Counted from the stretch's first letter, positions 17,355 to 26,535 are shown. The stretch: 64,000 bases of DNA from Chryseobacterium glaciei (GCF_001648155.1 NZ_CP015199.1:4659001-4723000), one strand, 5' to 3'. A program made the numbers and translations. Notes: generated by a model from the letters alone, not told the origin.

Positions 17355-17493
17355 TGTTTTATATTTTTAATTTGTTAGTATTGTATTGTATTTTTTTAAG
17401 GCAATGCAGGATATTTGTTCTGTTTATAAAGATCATCTGAGTCATTAAAAATGATTGTAAATCAGAATCACCTGACTACAGACAAGGTGAATT

Positions 17494-18498
17494 CTAACGA
17501 TTTAAATCATCCATCACCTCTTTCATGATCATCATATTTTTTAATTTTTCCTGATGGTCATAGATAGGAGAATGGATCATCAATTCATCCACACCTGTTT
17601 GCGCTATAAAGTCCTTTAAATTGCTGGTAATTGTTTCTTTACTACCGACAAAAGAACAGGCTGTCATTTGTTTCACCTGTAAACGCACCTGCTCAGACAT
17701 GCTGTCCAGGAGTTCCGTCAAGGATTCAACTGGAGGCTGTAAAAACCTTCCTGTATTTTGAGCTAAATTTTGAAACATCTGATACAAACTGGTCGACAAC
17801 ATTTCTGCCTGCTGATCTGTATCTGCGGCAGTAGCATTAACAGCTGCTATCGTATAAGGATGTTTCAGTGTTTCAGAAGCTTTAAAATTCCGACGGTACA
17901 ATTCAAAAGCCTCTAACATCTGCCTTGGAGCAAAATGTCCAGCAAAAGCATACGGCAACCCTTTGGAGGCTGCTAAAGCTGCACTCTCTGTACTTGATCC
18001 CAATATCCAGATCGGAACACCTGTGCCTTCAGCAATAAAAGCACGTACCTTGGCATAGGGATTCTTATGTGAAAAATACATTTCTAGTGCTTCCACATTT
18101 TGTGGAAACCGTTGAGATTGCTCATAAAAATCTTTTTGAATAGCCAAAGCAGTCTGGATATCACTTCCCGGCGCTCTTCCCAAACCCAGATCTATCCGAT
18201 CGGGATAAAGCTGCGCTAAGGTTCCAAATTGTTCCGCAACAATCAAAGGCGAATGGTTGGGTAACATAATACCACCTGATCCTACTCGTATATTTTGCGT
18301 GTGACCAGCAAGATGTCCAATCAAAACTGAAGTTGCCGTACTGGCCACATGCGCCATATTATGATGCTCAGCTAACCAGAGACGTTTATATCCTAAAGTA
18401 TCGACCAATTGGGCAAGTTCTTTAGTTTTTTCAAATGTAGAACGAGCATTGCTATCTTCAGAAATGAACGCTAATTCCAATAATGATATAGGGATCAT
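17494..18498 (-). CDS. LLM class flavin-dependent oxidoreductase (luciferase-like monooxygenase)
   Basis: 334 residues, full length. TIM-barrel bacterial-luciferase family: N-terminal ISLLELAFISE, LWLAEHHNM, VGSGGIMLPNHSPL, YPDRIDLGLGRAPGSD, PIWILGSSTESAALAASKGLPYAFAGHF. The last motif is typical of the MsnO8/YhbW subgroup, which uses reduced flavin supplied by a partner reductase. The cluster also encodes a flavin reductase-like protein, which could supply it. Upstream lies the second copy of the 84-bp promoter repeat, so this gene starts a transcript of the same regulon as 15469. Substrate unknown. Confidence 0.88.
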   Translation of the reverse strand: MIPISLLELAFISEDSNARSTFEKTKELAQLVDTLGYKRLWLAEHHNMAHVASTATSVLIGHLAGHTQNIRVGSGGIMLPNHSPLIVAEQFGTLAQLYPDRIDLGLGRAPGSDIQTALAIQKDFYEQSQRFPQNVEALEMYFSHKNPYAKVRAFIAEGTGVPIWILGSSTESAALAASKGLPYAFAGHFAPRQMLEAFELYRRNFKASETLKHPYTIAAVNATAADTDQQAEMLSTSLYQMFQNLAQNTGRFLQPPVESLTELLDSMSEQVRLQVKQMTACSFVGSKETITSNLKDFIAQTGVDELMIHSPIYDHQEKLKNMMIMKEVMDDLNR

Positions 18499-18645
18499 AA
18501 TTTTCCTTTTTTTTAATATTTAGTACAGCTACTGATAAGTTTAATGCTCCCTTTAGTGTTGAAATTATTGAGATTAAATTTTATTTTCTATCTATAATCA
18601 ACAAATAATAAAGAACATATGAGGTCTCAAAATCAGTATACTTCT

Positions 18646-18730
18646 GTTTTAAAATTTAATACTACAAAGGTATAAGCTAGGAAGCTTCAAGAAAATGGAC
18701 AAAACTGAAAACAAGTAGTACTTATTGATA
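18646..18730 (-). promoter_or_regulatory. Promoter-bearing repeat, copy 2
   Basis: Second copy of the element at 16026-16109, with -7 element TACCTTTG on the minus strand (18665-18672). It stands upstream of the luciferase-like gene; its leader is longer (about 147 bases to the ATG) than at copy 1. Confidence 0.65.
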
Positions 18731-19056
18731 CGATTACAACCTCTCATTTCAAATTAATACCATTTGTATTACAATCAGAAAAATGTAGGTAAGATCAAGT
18801 GGATTTGAGGAATACTTTTTGCAAACGCCTTGGAATCTTATTAAAACTAATAACCCAGCCTTTACCAATGATGAATTTTTACAGCTGAGGAATGTTATAG
18901 TAATAAAGATTGTGCAGCCTTAATATCAGGTGATCGTTAAGGTATAATTAAACAGATAGGGCTAATAACTAAGAAAGGAGTTATCAAATTGAATAACCCT
19001 AAAACTTAATCTGAAATTTTCCGTGTACACAAAGCTTCATCTTTTCAGGAATAACT
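18731..19056. other. Non-coding stretch, no gene recognised
   Basis: Only short frames are present on both strands. One plus-strand piece near 18852-18925 (reading NNPAFTNDEFLQL) has protein-like composition but no start or family, so I leave it uncalled. Confidence 0.3.
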
Positions 19057-19605
19057 TCATAATTGGTTAAATTCCACATCCTCATATCTATTTTTATAGA
19101 TTGCGGCGCCAAAAGTTTGCTTGGATTTTAGCTGACTTATAATTTCATTTTGAAATGCTACTTCTTTCTCCAACACATTGTTCCAAAATTCAGGTTTATC
19201 TGAGAAGTTTTCATAGTAGTCCAATGTATCAATAATGCCAATAAAAAGTGCAGCTATGTTAGTTGCGAACTTCAGATCAGAGGTAGCATTTGAAAATGCA
19301 TCTAATATAAAGAGTTCTATGGGTTCTGGTTCTTCATAGTTATCGGCATAAACGTCTACAGCAGCATTACTTTTTTCAATTGCCTCTTGGTAATTTTGAA
19401 CATGACTCGTGTTAATATCAGCGATTAACTGACGCTTTTTTGCGCTTATTTTGATATATTTTTGGATAGTCTCTTCAAAGTTGGGCAATTGATAGTAAAA
19501 ACCTAAAAGGGCTACGGTTAAACTCTTCCTTTGCTCCATGGAAGAACCAACAAGTCCCTCAATTAAGCTCTTGGTATGTTCATTAATATGTTTTACAATA
19601 TCCAT
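19057..19605 (-). CDS. Helical hypothetical protein
   Basis: 182 residues, no leader and no transmembrane segment; predicted mostly alpha-helical and acidic, with a motif-like end KEVAFQNEIISQLKSKQ. The overall look (helical bundle, W-N-N-V-L-E near the C-terminus) is reminiscent of DUF416-type or immunity-like proteins, but I would not assign a family. It is 29 bases from the AraC gene upstream and in the same direction, so they may form one unit. It could be an accessory of that regulator or independent. Confidence 0.5.
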   Translation of the reverse strand: MDIVKHINEHTKSLIEGLVGSSMEQRKSLTVALLGFYYQLPNFEETIQKYIKISAKKRQLIADINTSHVQNYQEAIEKSNAAVDVYADNYEEPEPIELFILDAFSNATSDLKFATNIAALFIGIIDTLDYYENFSDKPEFWNNVLEKEVAFQNEIISQLKSKQTFGAAIYKNRYEDVEFNQL

Positions 19606-19634
19606 ATATTAATTAAATCTCCTATCCAAATATG

Positions 19635-20537
19635 CTATTGAAAGGATTTTCGGAAAGATGTAGGTGATTGATTGGTATATTTTTTAAAGTACCGTATAAA
19701 GTAAGATGAATCTTCAAAACCGATTTTATCTGCTATCTGGTTCACATTTAGTTTCGAATGTAGTAATAGTCTTTTTGCTTCCAGTACAATCCTTTCATGG
19801 ATCATCTCTGAAGGCTTTTTGTTAAGCAATTGCAAAGTAAGATTTGACAAAGTTCTAAGCGAAACAAACAGCATTTCTGCATATTTTGATGCTGGTAACC
19901 CTTTGGTATAGTTTTCTTCAATCAGATTGACAAAGTGGATCAACTGGGTTCGTTTTTCATCAACAATAAAGGGTGCATGACCTTTATTAAGTTCTTCAAT
20001 TTGGTATTTACGACGTTGAACCTGAATCAGAAAAGCTTTAAGATAAAGTCTCAGTAATTCTTCCTGACCATATTTATCCTGTTCTTTAAGTTCACTCTGC
20101 ATCTGACCGATATACTCATCCAGTTTATATTTGTTTCCACTATCTACACAACATAAAGGAATTTGATAGGCATTATTGAACATACTGCACTTGAGGAAAA
20201 AATCAACATCATCTTCCTTTTGAACCAAAAAATCCTCTGAGAAATGAATAACAAATCCTTCGTAATCTGAATTACGGTCAAAAGCGTGAACTTGATTTTT
20301 AGCAATAAAAAAAATCGTATTTTCAGATACATCGTATTCATTGAAATCAACAAAATGTTTCCCATTACCTGACTTGAACCAAATAACCTGATAAAAACTA
20401 TGGATATGGGGTTTGGCCATATCTTCCTTGTGATCTTGTATCAGATCTTGCAAAGATTGGATCTCAAACTGCATTTTACCTGGAAAATCAGCGTGTAAAT
20501 GATATTCGTAGATAGCTTCTTGTTCCTGCTTCTTCAT
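19635..20537 (-). CDS. AraC family transcriptional regulator
   Basis: 300 residues. N-terminal cupin-like sensor domain (HIHSFYQVIWFKSGNGKHFVDFNEY) and C-terminal double helix-turn-helix (about 200-300; LFVSLRTLSNLTLQLLNKKPSE, then LNVNQIADKIGFEDSSYFIRYFKKYTNQSPTSFRK, the typical AraC signature). Its promoter carries the -7 element TATATTTG (20575-20582). It is the best candidate for control of the redox cluster, whose two transcripts start at a shared repeat. Its 5' end and promoter were duplicated to 22117-22293. Confidence 0.92.
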   Translation of the reverse strand: MKKQEQEAIYEYHLHADFPGKMQFEIQSLQDLIQDHKEDMAKPHIHSFYQVIWFKSGNGKHFVDFNEYDVSENTIFFIAKNQVHAFDRNSDYEGFVIHFSEDFLVQKEDDVDFFLKCSMFNNAYQIPLCCVDSGNKYKLDEYIGQMQSELKEQDKYGQEELLRLYLKAFLIQVQRRKYQIEELNKGHAPFIVDEKRTQLIHFVNLIEENYTKGLPASKYAEMLFVSLRTLSNLTLQLLNKKPSEMIHERIVLEAKRLLLHSKLNVNQIADKIGFEDSSYFIRYFKKYTNQSPTSFRKSFQ

Positions 20538-20574
20538 ATGATTTTTTCAGTTTATGCTTACCATAATTGATATG

Positions 20575-20582
20575 CAAATATA
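20575..20582 (-). promoter_or_regulatory. -7 promoter element of the araC-type gene
   Basis: TATATTTG on the minus strand, 37 bases before the start codon. The same element and flanks reappear in the duplicated copy at 22216-22223. Confidence 0.5.
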
Positions 20583-20671
20583 GTAGTATTTCCAGATTCG
20601 CTCACATTTGTTATACTCAAAAAGTAATTTGAAAATGAGATGACAATAATTGAAATTACAAATAAAAAAGA

Positions 20672-21006
20672 TCACATATTACCAATATTACACTCCGATG
20701 CAGCTTCAATAACATTTTTAGTTTCAATAACATTTGGCTCAATAATGTCCTTTTAAGGATTTAGTGACCAATGCTTAAAAACAGATGCTACATGAAACAC
20801 CGTTTCAATATCTTTCATGGCCTTTTTCAAAGAAACTTTGTCCAGCATATCCGCATAAACCAATTCGCATTCTGACCCCTGAAAAGGTTCTCGGTTATTG
20901 TTATCTCTCACACTTGCTCTTACCTGATAGTTTTGTTTAACTATACCAGATTATTACCCAGATGACCATTAGCTCCAGTTACTAAACATGTAGATTTTTT
21001 ATTCAT
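20672..21006 (-). pseudogene. NAD-dependent epimerase/dehydratase family gene, frameshifted and truncated
   Basis: Starts normally at 21006 with M-N-K-K-S-T, then LVTGANGHLGNNLV, a classic Rossmann GxxGxxG fingerprint, then hits a stop. In another frame it continues: YQVRASVRDNNN, LVYADMLDKVSLKKAM, VFHVASVFKHWSLNP, a TAA, then IEPNVIETKNVIEAA. These are family landmarks of dihydroflavonol-4-reductase-like epimerases in correct order. Only the first third of the gene remains before it meets the araC upstream region. Adjacent NTF2-like gene 21068 may once have been its partner. Confidence 0.75.
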
Positions 21007-21067
21007 AATATGATTTGTTTTTGATTTAATAATGAAATTGCAGTAACGAACATATTTTCCTTTTCCG

Positions 21068-21466
21068 TTAATTAGCGATATCGTCTGCTGCAAAAGGATT
21101 ATCAACCAACCACAACCATATACCATCAATATTACGCTTCATGATACAGGCAGTGACACCCTCCATTTCCATTGGGTCTCCATTTGGTCTTTTAGCTTTA
21201 ACAAGGTATTTGTCTATCCACATCGCAAGGTCACCAACAATAGTAACCCTTTGCCTGATTCCTTGAATGTCTGGTTTCCATGAACAAATGCTCTGCAATG
21301 CTTTCTCAATATTACTTAAGCCTTTGATTTCTTGTCCATCTCTTTCTATATATACTCCTTCTGGATCAAAACAGCTTAAAGCGCCTTTTAGGTCGCCCAG
21401 GTAAATACAATTACGAAAATACTTAACGGCTCCTACTGGACTTGTTCTATCAAAGTTATCTATCAT
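21068..21466 (-). CDS. NTF2/SnoaL-like protein
   Basis: 132 residues, the usual size of a single-domain cone-shaped alpha+beta NTF2-like protein. Visible elements: helix 1 SPVGAVKYFRNCIYLGDLKGALSCFD, then YIERDGQEIKGLSNIEKAL, and C-terminal strands around GVTACIMKRNIDGIWLWLVDNPF. Such proteins are YybH- or SnoaL-like isomerase/ligand-binding proteins, often dimeric and of unknown role. It lies downstream of the Crp/Fnr gene in the same orientation (69 bases) and just upstream of the broken epimerase, so these three probably formed one transcript. Confidence 0.8.
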   Translation of the reverse strand: MIDNFDRTSPVGAVKYFRNCIYLGDLKGALSCFDPEGVYIERDGQEIKGLSNIEKALQSICSWKPDIQGIRQRVTIVGDLAMWIDKYLVKAKRPNGDPMEMEGVTACIMKRNIDGIWLWLVDNPFAADDIAN

Positions 21467-21534
21467 TTTTTTTATTTGTTAATTAATACTACGCAAAAGT
21501 ATGAATCAATTAATCCTAAAAAAATGAACCCAAG

Positions 21535-22098
21535 TTAAGAAATGCGTTTGCGTATACGGCTTAAAGCTTGTGGAGTAACACCTATGTAAGACGCTAAGTA
21601 TTTTAGAGGTATATGCTGTATAATATGTAAGTGTTCTTTAAATAACATTAAATAAAGCTCCTCCGCGGTATTTGTTAAAAGAGCGATTTTTCTTTGAGCT
21701 GCAGTTATAAATAGGTTTTCAGCGGCAAGTCTCCCTATTTTTTCTCCAGTTTGTGTTTGTTTGTAGATAATTTGCAGATCAGCATAAGAAATCCGCCATA
21801 AAACCGTAGGAGTTAGCGCTTGTATATTCCAATTTGTTGGCTCTCTAGTAAGAAATGACAGATAAGCACTGAAAAAATTTTCCTTGAAAGCAAAGTCAAA
21901 CGTTATTTCATTATCTTTCCCATCTATCCAGAAACGAACAATACCGGTTTCAATAAAGGAAAGGTAATTTTCCACTTCTCCTGACCTAATTATCAGACTA
22001 TTTTTTTTGAAAATCTGTTTTTCTAATTTAGCGGAGAATATCTCCCAATCTTTGTCAGAAATCGGTGTTAACTTTTGTATATAATCTTTAATCAACAT
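21535..22098 (-). CDS. Crp/Fnr family transcriptional regulator (second copy type)
   Basis: 187 residues, same layout as the protein at 11891: beta-barrel sensor (KNSLIIRSGEVENYLSFIETGIVRFW, ITFDFAFKENFFSAY), dimer helix, and a C-terminal winged helix ending LKYLASYIGVTPQALSRIRKR. Effector unknown. Its upstream region is a duplicated araC 5' end that contains an intact-looking promoter, so it may be expressed from that borrowed promoter. Likely regulates the downstream NTF2-like gene. Confidence 0.88.
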   Translation of the reverse strand: MLIKDYIQKLTPISDKDWEIFSAKLEKQIFKKNSLIIRSGEVENYLSFIETGIVRFWIDGKDNEITFDFAFKENFFSAYLSFLTREPTNWNIQALTPTVLWRISYADLQIIYKQTQTGEKIGRLAAENLFITAAQRKIALLTNTAEELYLMLFKEHLHIIQHIPLKYLASYIGVTPQALSRIRKRIS

Positions 22099-22116
22099 TA
22101 TTTTTGTTTAGAATAT

Positions 22117-22293
22117 TTACCCGGGAAACCAGCATGTAAATGATATTCGTAGATGCTCTCCTGTTCGTGCTTTTTCATATTTTACCTTCAGTTTATGCTT
22201 GACCTAATTGCGATGCAAATATATGTGTATTTCCAAATTCACAACATTTCTTGTGCTTATATAGTATCTTAAAAATGAGATTACAATAATTTA
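22117..22293 (-). pseudogene. Duplicated 5' end of the araC-type gene with its promoter
   Basis: Bases 22119-22293 match 20477-20655 over about 175 bases. They encode M-K-K-H-E-Q-E-S-I-Y-E-Y-H-L-H-A-G-F-P-G, against MKKQEQEAIYEYHLHADFPG in the intact gene. The coding part stops after about 20 codons. The -7 element TATATTTG is kept at 22216-22223. The Crp-like gene starts 19 bases further on. Confidence 0.75.
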
Positions 22294-22409
22294 AAATAAT
22301 GCGAAAAAGTATTTCATTCTATAGTGCAATTTTAATCATGAATCAGCGCATCAACAAACGAGCTATATACCATTTTTTTGTCATTTAGTGTTCACGAAAA
22401 ATATTATAT

Positions 22410-22756
22410 TTACAGGCCATTAACATCTATACATACAGCATTACAAAGAAAAATACAGTTGCTGGTTCGGGATGATTTTCTTCCCTGATAGCCCACAGAT
22501 TTTCCTCCCATTCTGCTTCTTGTATGACTTCCATCCAATTGTACACAGGAAAGATCCAATATATTATTATGTAAAAGAGAAATCCAAATCCCTTTGAAAG
22601 AACCGTCTTTGCTCCATTTATTGAAATAATAATAATAAACAAGTTGCCAGCTTATTGTTTCTTTTGAGAAATATTCCTTAAGACTTAATTCCCGCCACTG
22701 ACAGCTTGTTCATGATGAGCCTTAAGATTTTTTTCAAAAGTTTAAACAGGTTTTTC
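22410..22756 (-). mobile_element. IS5-type insertion sequence remnant (5' half of transposase)
   Basis: The minus strand reads SCQWRELSLKEYFSKETISW, LVYYYFNKWSKDGSFK, LSCVQLDGSHTRSRMGGKSV, GYQGRKSSRTSN and then diverges to a stop. These are landmarks of IS5/IS427-type transposases (DDE_Tnp_4), including the first catalytic aspartate in LDGSHT. Upstream, TGTTTAAACTTTTGAAAA (minus strand, about 22733-22750) matches the terminal inverted repeat type also seen in the MITE at 41651. The C-terminal half and the other end are absent. Confidence 0.7.
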
Positions 22757-22807
22757 GTATCGAATCCTGGCCTTGCAGTCAAAACCGGATAAATACTAAT
22801 TCAAAAA

Positions 22808-23437
22808 CTAAAATTTTTCACAGAGCATGGTATAGAAATATTGATTAACTCCCATATTTCTTGCTAAAAAAGTTACTCTGTAAAGATTAGTATCTCCTGG
22901 ATAAGTCATATAGAACTCATCGAGAATATTGTTCGAGTATGTTGGATCTAAAGTCAACCATGTGTTTGCAGGAGTATATGCAGCAGTTATATTTGAGACA
23001 ACATTATTTGGAGCTACAAAAGTATTAACATTACTATTTGCTTTTTGAATTCTTGTATAATAAATTGTTGCATTGTCAGGATTAACTAATCTCATTTGCG
23101 GCAAAGGCCCAACTTCAAATCTGTACTGCATTTTGCCACAATCCATAACATTACCAATAATTGGAGAACTTGAAAAATAAACATTTTTTTTATTTTCTAT
23201 AGCCAAATCTTTCACTGTATTTAATAAGCTTGCTTTGTCCCAAGCATCCATATCACCATTTGAATTTGCAACAATTATTTTATTATAATTAGAGTCTGTA
23301 CTTTTATCGGTTAACGTCCTAACTCGCAAATCTCCATTAACATCCAAAATTCTAGTTGGAGTAGTTATTCCTATACTCACTTGTGCCTTGATCAAAAATG
23401 ATAGAAACACAAAAAAACCAAAAAATATATTTTTCAT
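22808..23437 (-). CDS. Exported surface protein, family A copy 3
   Basis: 209 residues from M-K-N-I-F-F-G at 23437; the longer frame overlaps the upstream gene. Signal peptide ending at KAQ, then VSIGITTPTRILDVNGDLRVR, the leader motif shared by all surface proteins of this island. The body carries family A features: YNKI[IV] ... MDCGKMQYRFEV ... and the terminal cysteine segment M-L-C-E-K-F. It is the last of three tandem paralogues separated by one or two bases, so they are cotranscribed. Function unknown; the leader resembles the stalk start of phage tail and adhesin-like proteins. Confidence 0.75.
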   Translation of the reverse strand: MKNIFFGFFVFLSFLIKAQVSIGITTPTRILDVNGDLRVRTLTDKSTDSNYNKIIVANSNGDMDAWDKASLLNTVKDLAIENKKNVYFSSSPIIGNVMDCGKMQYRFEVGPLPQMRLVNPDNATIYYTRIQKANSNVNTFVAPNNVVSNITAAYTPANTWLTLDPTYSNNILDEFYMTYPGDTNLYRVTFLARNMGVNQYFYTMLCEKF

Positions 23438-23438
23438 A

Positions 23439-24113
23439 TTATAGAGTTTGTATGTAAAACTTTTCACAAATAAGACCATACGTATAATTAATATTAGTAT
23501 TACTAACACGAGAGAGAGTAAGTCTATAAAGGTTATTTTGTTTTGGAGGTACAATGGTATAAATCCTAACAGTATAATTAGCCCCAGAGGTAAATGCTGT
23601 TGGATCTAAGGTTTGATAAGTTAAATAGTTGGAATTTGTAAATGTAATTGTTCTATTGATAAAATTATATGTACTGTTTATCCATCTTTTTATTCCGTAA
23701 CCTACATTGAAGCTTGTAATGTTTCCATTTGTTACAAATATTGTGGGGGAATTAAGTTTAATTTCTGCGACATTTAAATTATTAATACGAAAACTTATAT
23801 CTCCACAATTACATTCTTTAGTCTCATCTGGTACTAAAGCATTATAAACTGAACGTTTTACCTCCACATTATTTGTTTCTGTCTGTGAAATTGCAGATAC
23901 GTTAATGAAATCTATATCACCCGTTACATTATTTCCTGTTACAATTCTATCATAGGCTGCATTGTCAGTTACGGTATTTGTTGAACTCACTCTCAAATTT
24001 CCATTTATATCGAGTTTCCTTGTAGGTGTATCAGTATCAATACCAACTCTCTGATCCTGCGCCATTACAAAACCATTAAGTCCAATGATTAAAAATAGTA
24101 TAATTCTTTTCAT
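23439..24113 (-). CDS. Exported surface protein, family A copy 2
   Basis: 224 residues with a signal peptide ending at MAQ and the shared leader QRVGIDTDTPTRKLDINGNLRV. Family A core: YDRIVTGNNVTGDIDFINVS, then CNCGDISFRINNLN, and the terminal GLICEKF. It lies between its two paralogues, with one base to the next gene and two to the previous. Sequence outside the leader is diverged, as expected of exposed proteins under diversifying selection. Function unknown. Confidence 0.75.
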   Translation of the reverse strand: MKRIILFLIIGLNGFVMAQDQRVGIDTDTPTRKLDINGNLRVSSTNTVTDNAAYDRIVTGNNVTGDIDFINVSAISQTETNNVEVKRSVYNALVPDETKECNCGDISFRINNLNVAEIKLNSPTIFVTNGNITSFNVGYGIKRWINSTYNFINRTITFTNSNYLTYQTLDPTAFTSGANYTVRIYTIVPPKQNNLYRLTLSRVSNTNINYTYGLICEKFYIQTL

Positions 24114-24115
24114 AT

Positions 24116-24787
24116 CTAAAATTTTTCACATACAGCAGCAAAATCCCAACTATCTATTCCTATATTCTGTCTTACCTTATAAATTGTTAACCTATAGAAG
24201 TCTGCGTCATTAGGGTATTGAAAATGCATAACATTCTGCTCATAATCGGCTAAGTTGGCGCTGGCGAATTCTTGATTAATATTCCAATTAGTGGTTGTAA
24301 ATAGGAATGGAACAGTAGAGGTGTCAGTTGGTGTTTTTCCTTGATAAAACTGAAAACCATTTGCATTAAAATTCTGTTCCATACTCATATAAATAGAAAC
24401 ATCGATACCAGGATTTTCAGATAACCGAAAATTTATTCGTGATTGAGTTGTATTCTCAAAAAGAAATAAAAACCTGCCACATTTTAATGTTTTGGAAGGA
24501 TCTCCATTTGCTGTAGGCATATTATAAACCAGACTATAGCTCTCTTTATTGGAAGCTCCCGGTTCTATTGGTGGTTGCATGCTTGATTTTGTAACATAGT
24601 CTACATTACCGTTAATATCGGATGACAATATGTGATCGTACCCCGCGGTTTCTGATTTATTGGTCATTACTCGCACACGCATATTACCTGAAACATGTAA
24701 TTTTCGTGTTGGAGTTACTGTATTGATTCCAACCTGTCCTAAAAGCATACAGGGTGCTAGTAATAATACAAGGATTTTATATATCAT
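24116..24787 (-). CDS. Exported surface protein, family A copy 1
   Basis: 223 residues from M-I-Y-K-I-L-V at 24787; the twenty upstream residues of the frame are not leader-like. Signal peptide to LGQ, then VGINTVTPTRKLHVSGNMRVR, YDHILSSDINGNVDYV, LKCGRFLFLFEN and the closing AAVCEKF. It is the first gene of the family A operon. The conserved cysteine in CG and the one in CEKF may pair. No enzyme motif seen. The promoter lies in the AT-rich upstream region. Confidence 0.75.
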   Translation of the reverse strand: MIYKILVLLLAPCMLLGQVGINTVTPTRKLHVSGNMRVRVMTNKSETAGYDHILSSDINGNVDYVTKSSMQPPIEPGASNKESYSLVYNMPTANGDPSKTLKCGRFLFLFENTTQSRINFRLSENPGIDVSIYMSMEQNFNANGFQFYQGKTPTDTSTVPFLFTTTNWNINQEFASANLADYEQNVMHFQYPNDADFYRLTIYKVRQNIGIDSWDFAAVCEKF

Positions 24788-25136
24788 ATAAAAACTGTTT
24801 TTAATAATAAATTCAGAGATAAAGGTGTAATATCCAATAGATTTCACATTGTAGAATTCCCATCTATAGGAAATTTTTAAATTTCTAATATTTTCTTTTC
24901 TAAATTATAAAAATATCTTAAACGGATCATATTTTTTTCTATTATTTTATTTAATAGTGTATGTGTAATTATTAGAGTATGGCTATCAGACAAATATCAG
25001 AACGGATCTTTATACTCTCCAACTTTAAGATTATGAAAAAAAGGAAATTACAGCTTATAAATCGAAAATTCGATTGAGTTATTGAACTTCAAACTGAATA
25101 CTTCATTAGTGTATCCGCTTGTTTTTTTAATGAAAC

Positions 25137-26226
25137 TTACTTTTTAATAATTTTATTTTGAATCTTTTTTCCATTTTCAAAAGTAAATTCTACAAAATAA
25201 TTTCCATAAATCAATTTATTCATATTTATTAGAGTAATTCTCTTCTCTTCTTTAGATTGAACTAATTGACCATCAACAGCATAAATTCTTACTTTCACAA
25301 CATTCATTTTTGAATTAATATGTAAAACATCATTTACGGGATTGGGATAGAAATTAAAATCTTTATCATTAGGAACTTCATTTGTGGAAAGATAACTTGA
25401 CGAATTTACTGTAACTGCTAAACGGGTAGTACTTTCGCAGGCGCCCACTACTTGAGAAGCATAGTAAGTTGTACCATTAACTAATGGCATTGTACTAGGA
25501 AGCAAATTTCCTCCCGTCAAATCTACTATACCATTTTATATTCAAACCTGTAAAGACAAGATTTGCTAAAGTCTGTAATGAACAAAAACTTTGTAACGAA
25601 TCTCCCGTTGGAGGGGGAGTGTTTCCATCACATATTTGAAAAATAACATGATCCAAGTAAGCAAAATTTCCAGCTTGATTAATATTATTTTTCACTCCTT
25701 TAAAATTTACTTTATTCGTTCCTGCAGGTAGAAGTATATTTTTGGTAACCCATTGAGTTGCTGTTGGTGTAAAAAAGAAGAAATTGTTCCACCAGTATTT
25801 AATTCTCCCGTTTTTCCAATTTCATAATCGTGAATTAGAGTATATGTTTGCCCAGCGTCAGTTGAGTATTCTAGTAAAATATGATCATCTGCAAAAATTG
25901 TCTGAATAGCCGCAGGCATTGTATAACGATTAGCTGCTACAAATTGAAATGAAACACCCACAGGTTCATTAGTAGGATTATTTAAAACCGGTGATTTGAC
26001 ATTATAAGTTGATAATCCTGAACTGTTATAAAAATTATACATTAAGCTTCCACCTAAGACTCCGTTCGGAGAATTTACCGCGGCATTTTCAATAACGATT
26101 ACCGAAGGGTTAGAATAATCCCATTGAGATTGAGTTGTACTACTTCCAAAGGAAGACTAACTTGGGCTTCAATTACTAGTGGAAAAAGCACTAAAAACTT
26201 CAAAAAACAAAAATTATTCTTTTCAT
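25137..26226 (-). pseudogene. T9SS-exported protein gene with several frameshifts
   Basis: Starts at 26226 with M-K-R-I-I-F-V-F and a stop. Other frames then give FLVLFPLVIEAQVSLP (rest of the leader), QWDYSNPSVIVIENAAV, LMYNFYNSSGLSTYNVKSPV, LLEYSTDAGQTYTLIHDY, a further shift, TQWVTKNILLPAGTNKVNF, FAYLDHVIFQICDGN, LVNGTTYYASQVVGACEST and a T9SS sorting domain from FYPNPVNDVLHI to KIIKK. The order is that of a beta-sandwich secreted protein with a C-terminal sorting tail. At least four frame changes make it inactive. Confidence 0.75.
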
Positions 26227-26421
26227 AAATATAATATTAATGGAACAATATTAATCCCTTATCTATGGTCAGATAATGGGATTAGTATTTTTCAATCCTA
26301 TAGCACCCAAGATTTCGTAGGTAAAAGGTTCATTGCAAGCATGTTTACACCTTCGGAAATAAGTATATCAAAAGGAAATTTCAAATCTTTACAAATAAAT
26401 CCAATTTAAAAAAAAATTATA

Positions 26422-26535
26422 ATGCATGATGGAATACGTGTTAATGAAGATGAAGCAGTTATTATCTTAGATTTTCTATATATGTTAGCTGCTTCTTTCA
26501 AGAAAGTTGATGATAAAGATGAGTTACAAGATTGA
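26422..26535 (+). CDS. Possible very small ORF or remnant
   Basis: 37 codons (M-H-D-G-I-R-V-N-E-D-E-A-V-I-I-L-D-F-L-Y and on to a TGA). The helical, acidic sequence looks protein-like, and small proteins with E-A-x-x-I-L-x-F-L-Y occur in Bacteroidota mobile regions, but no family is certain. An overlapping plus-strand frame (26179-26409) ends just before it and could be part of the same old gene. Confidence 0.2.
   Translation: MHDGIRVNEDEAVIILDFLYMLAASFKKVDDKDELQD

Noticed and set aside
26179..26409. Plus-strand gene of 76 residues
   Set aside because: It overlaps the 5' end of the frameshifted T9SS gene and has no sensible start or family; at best a remnant.
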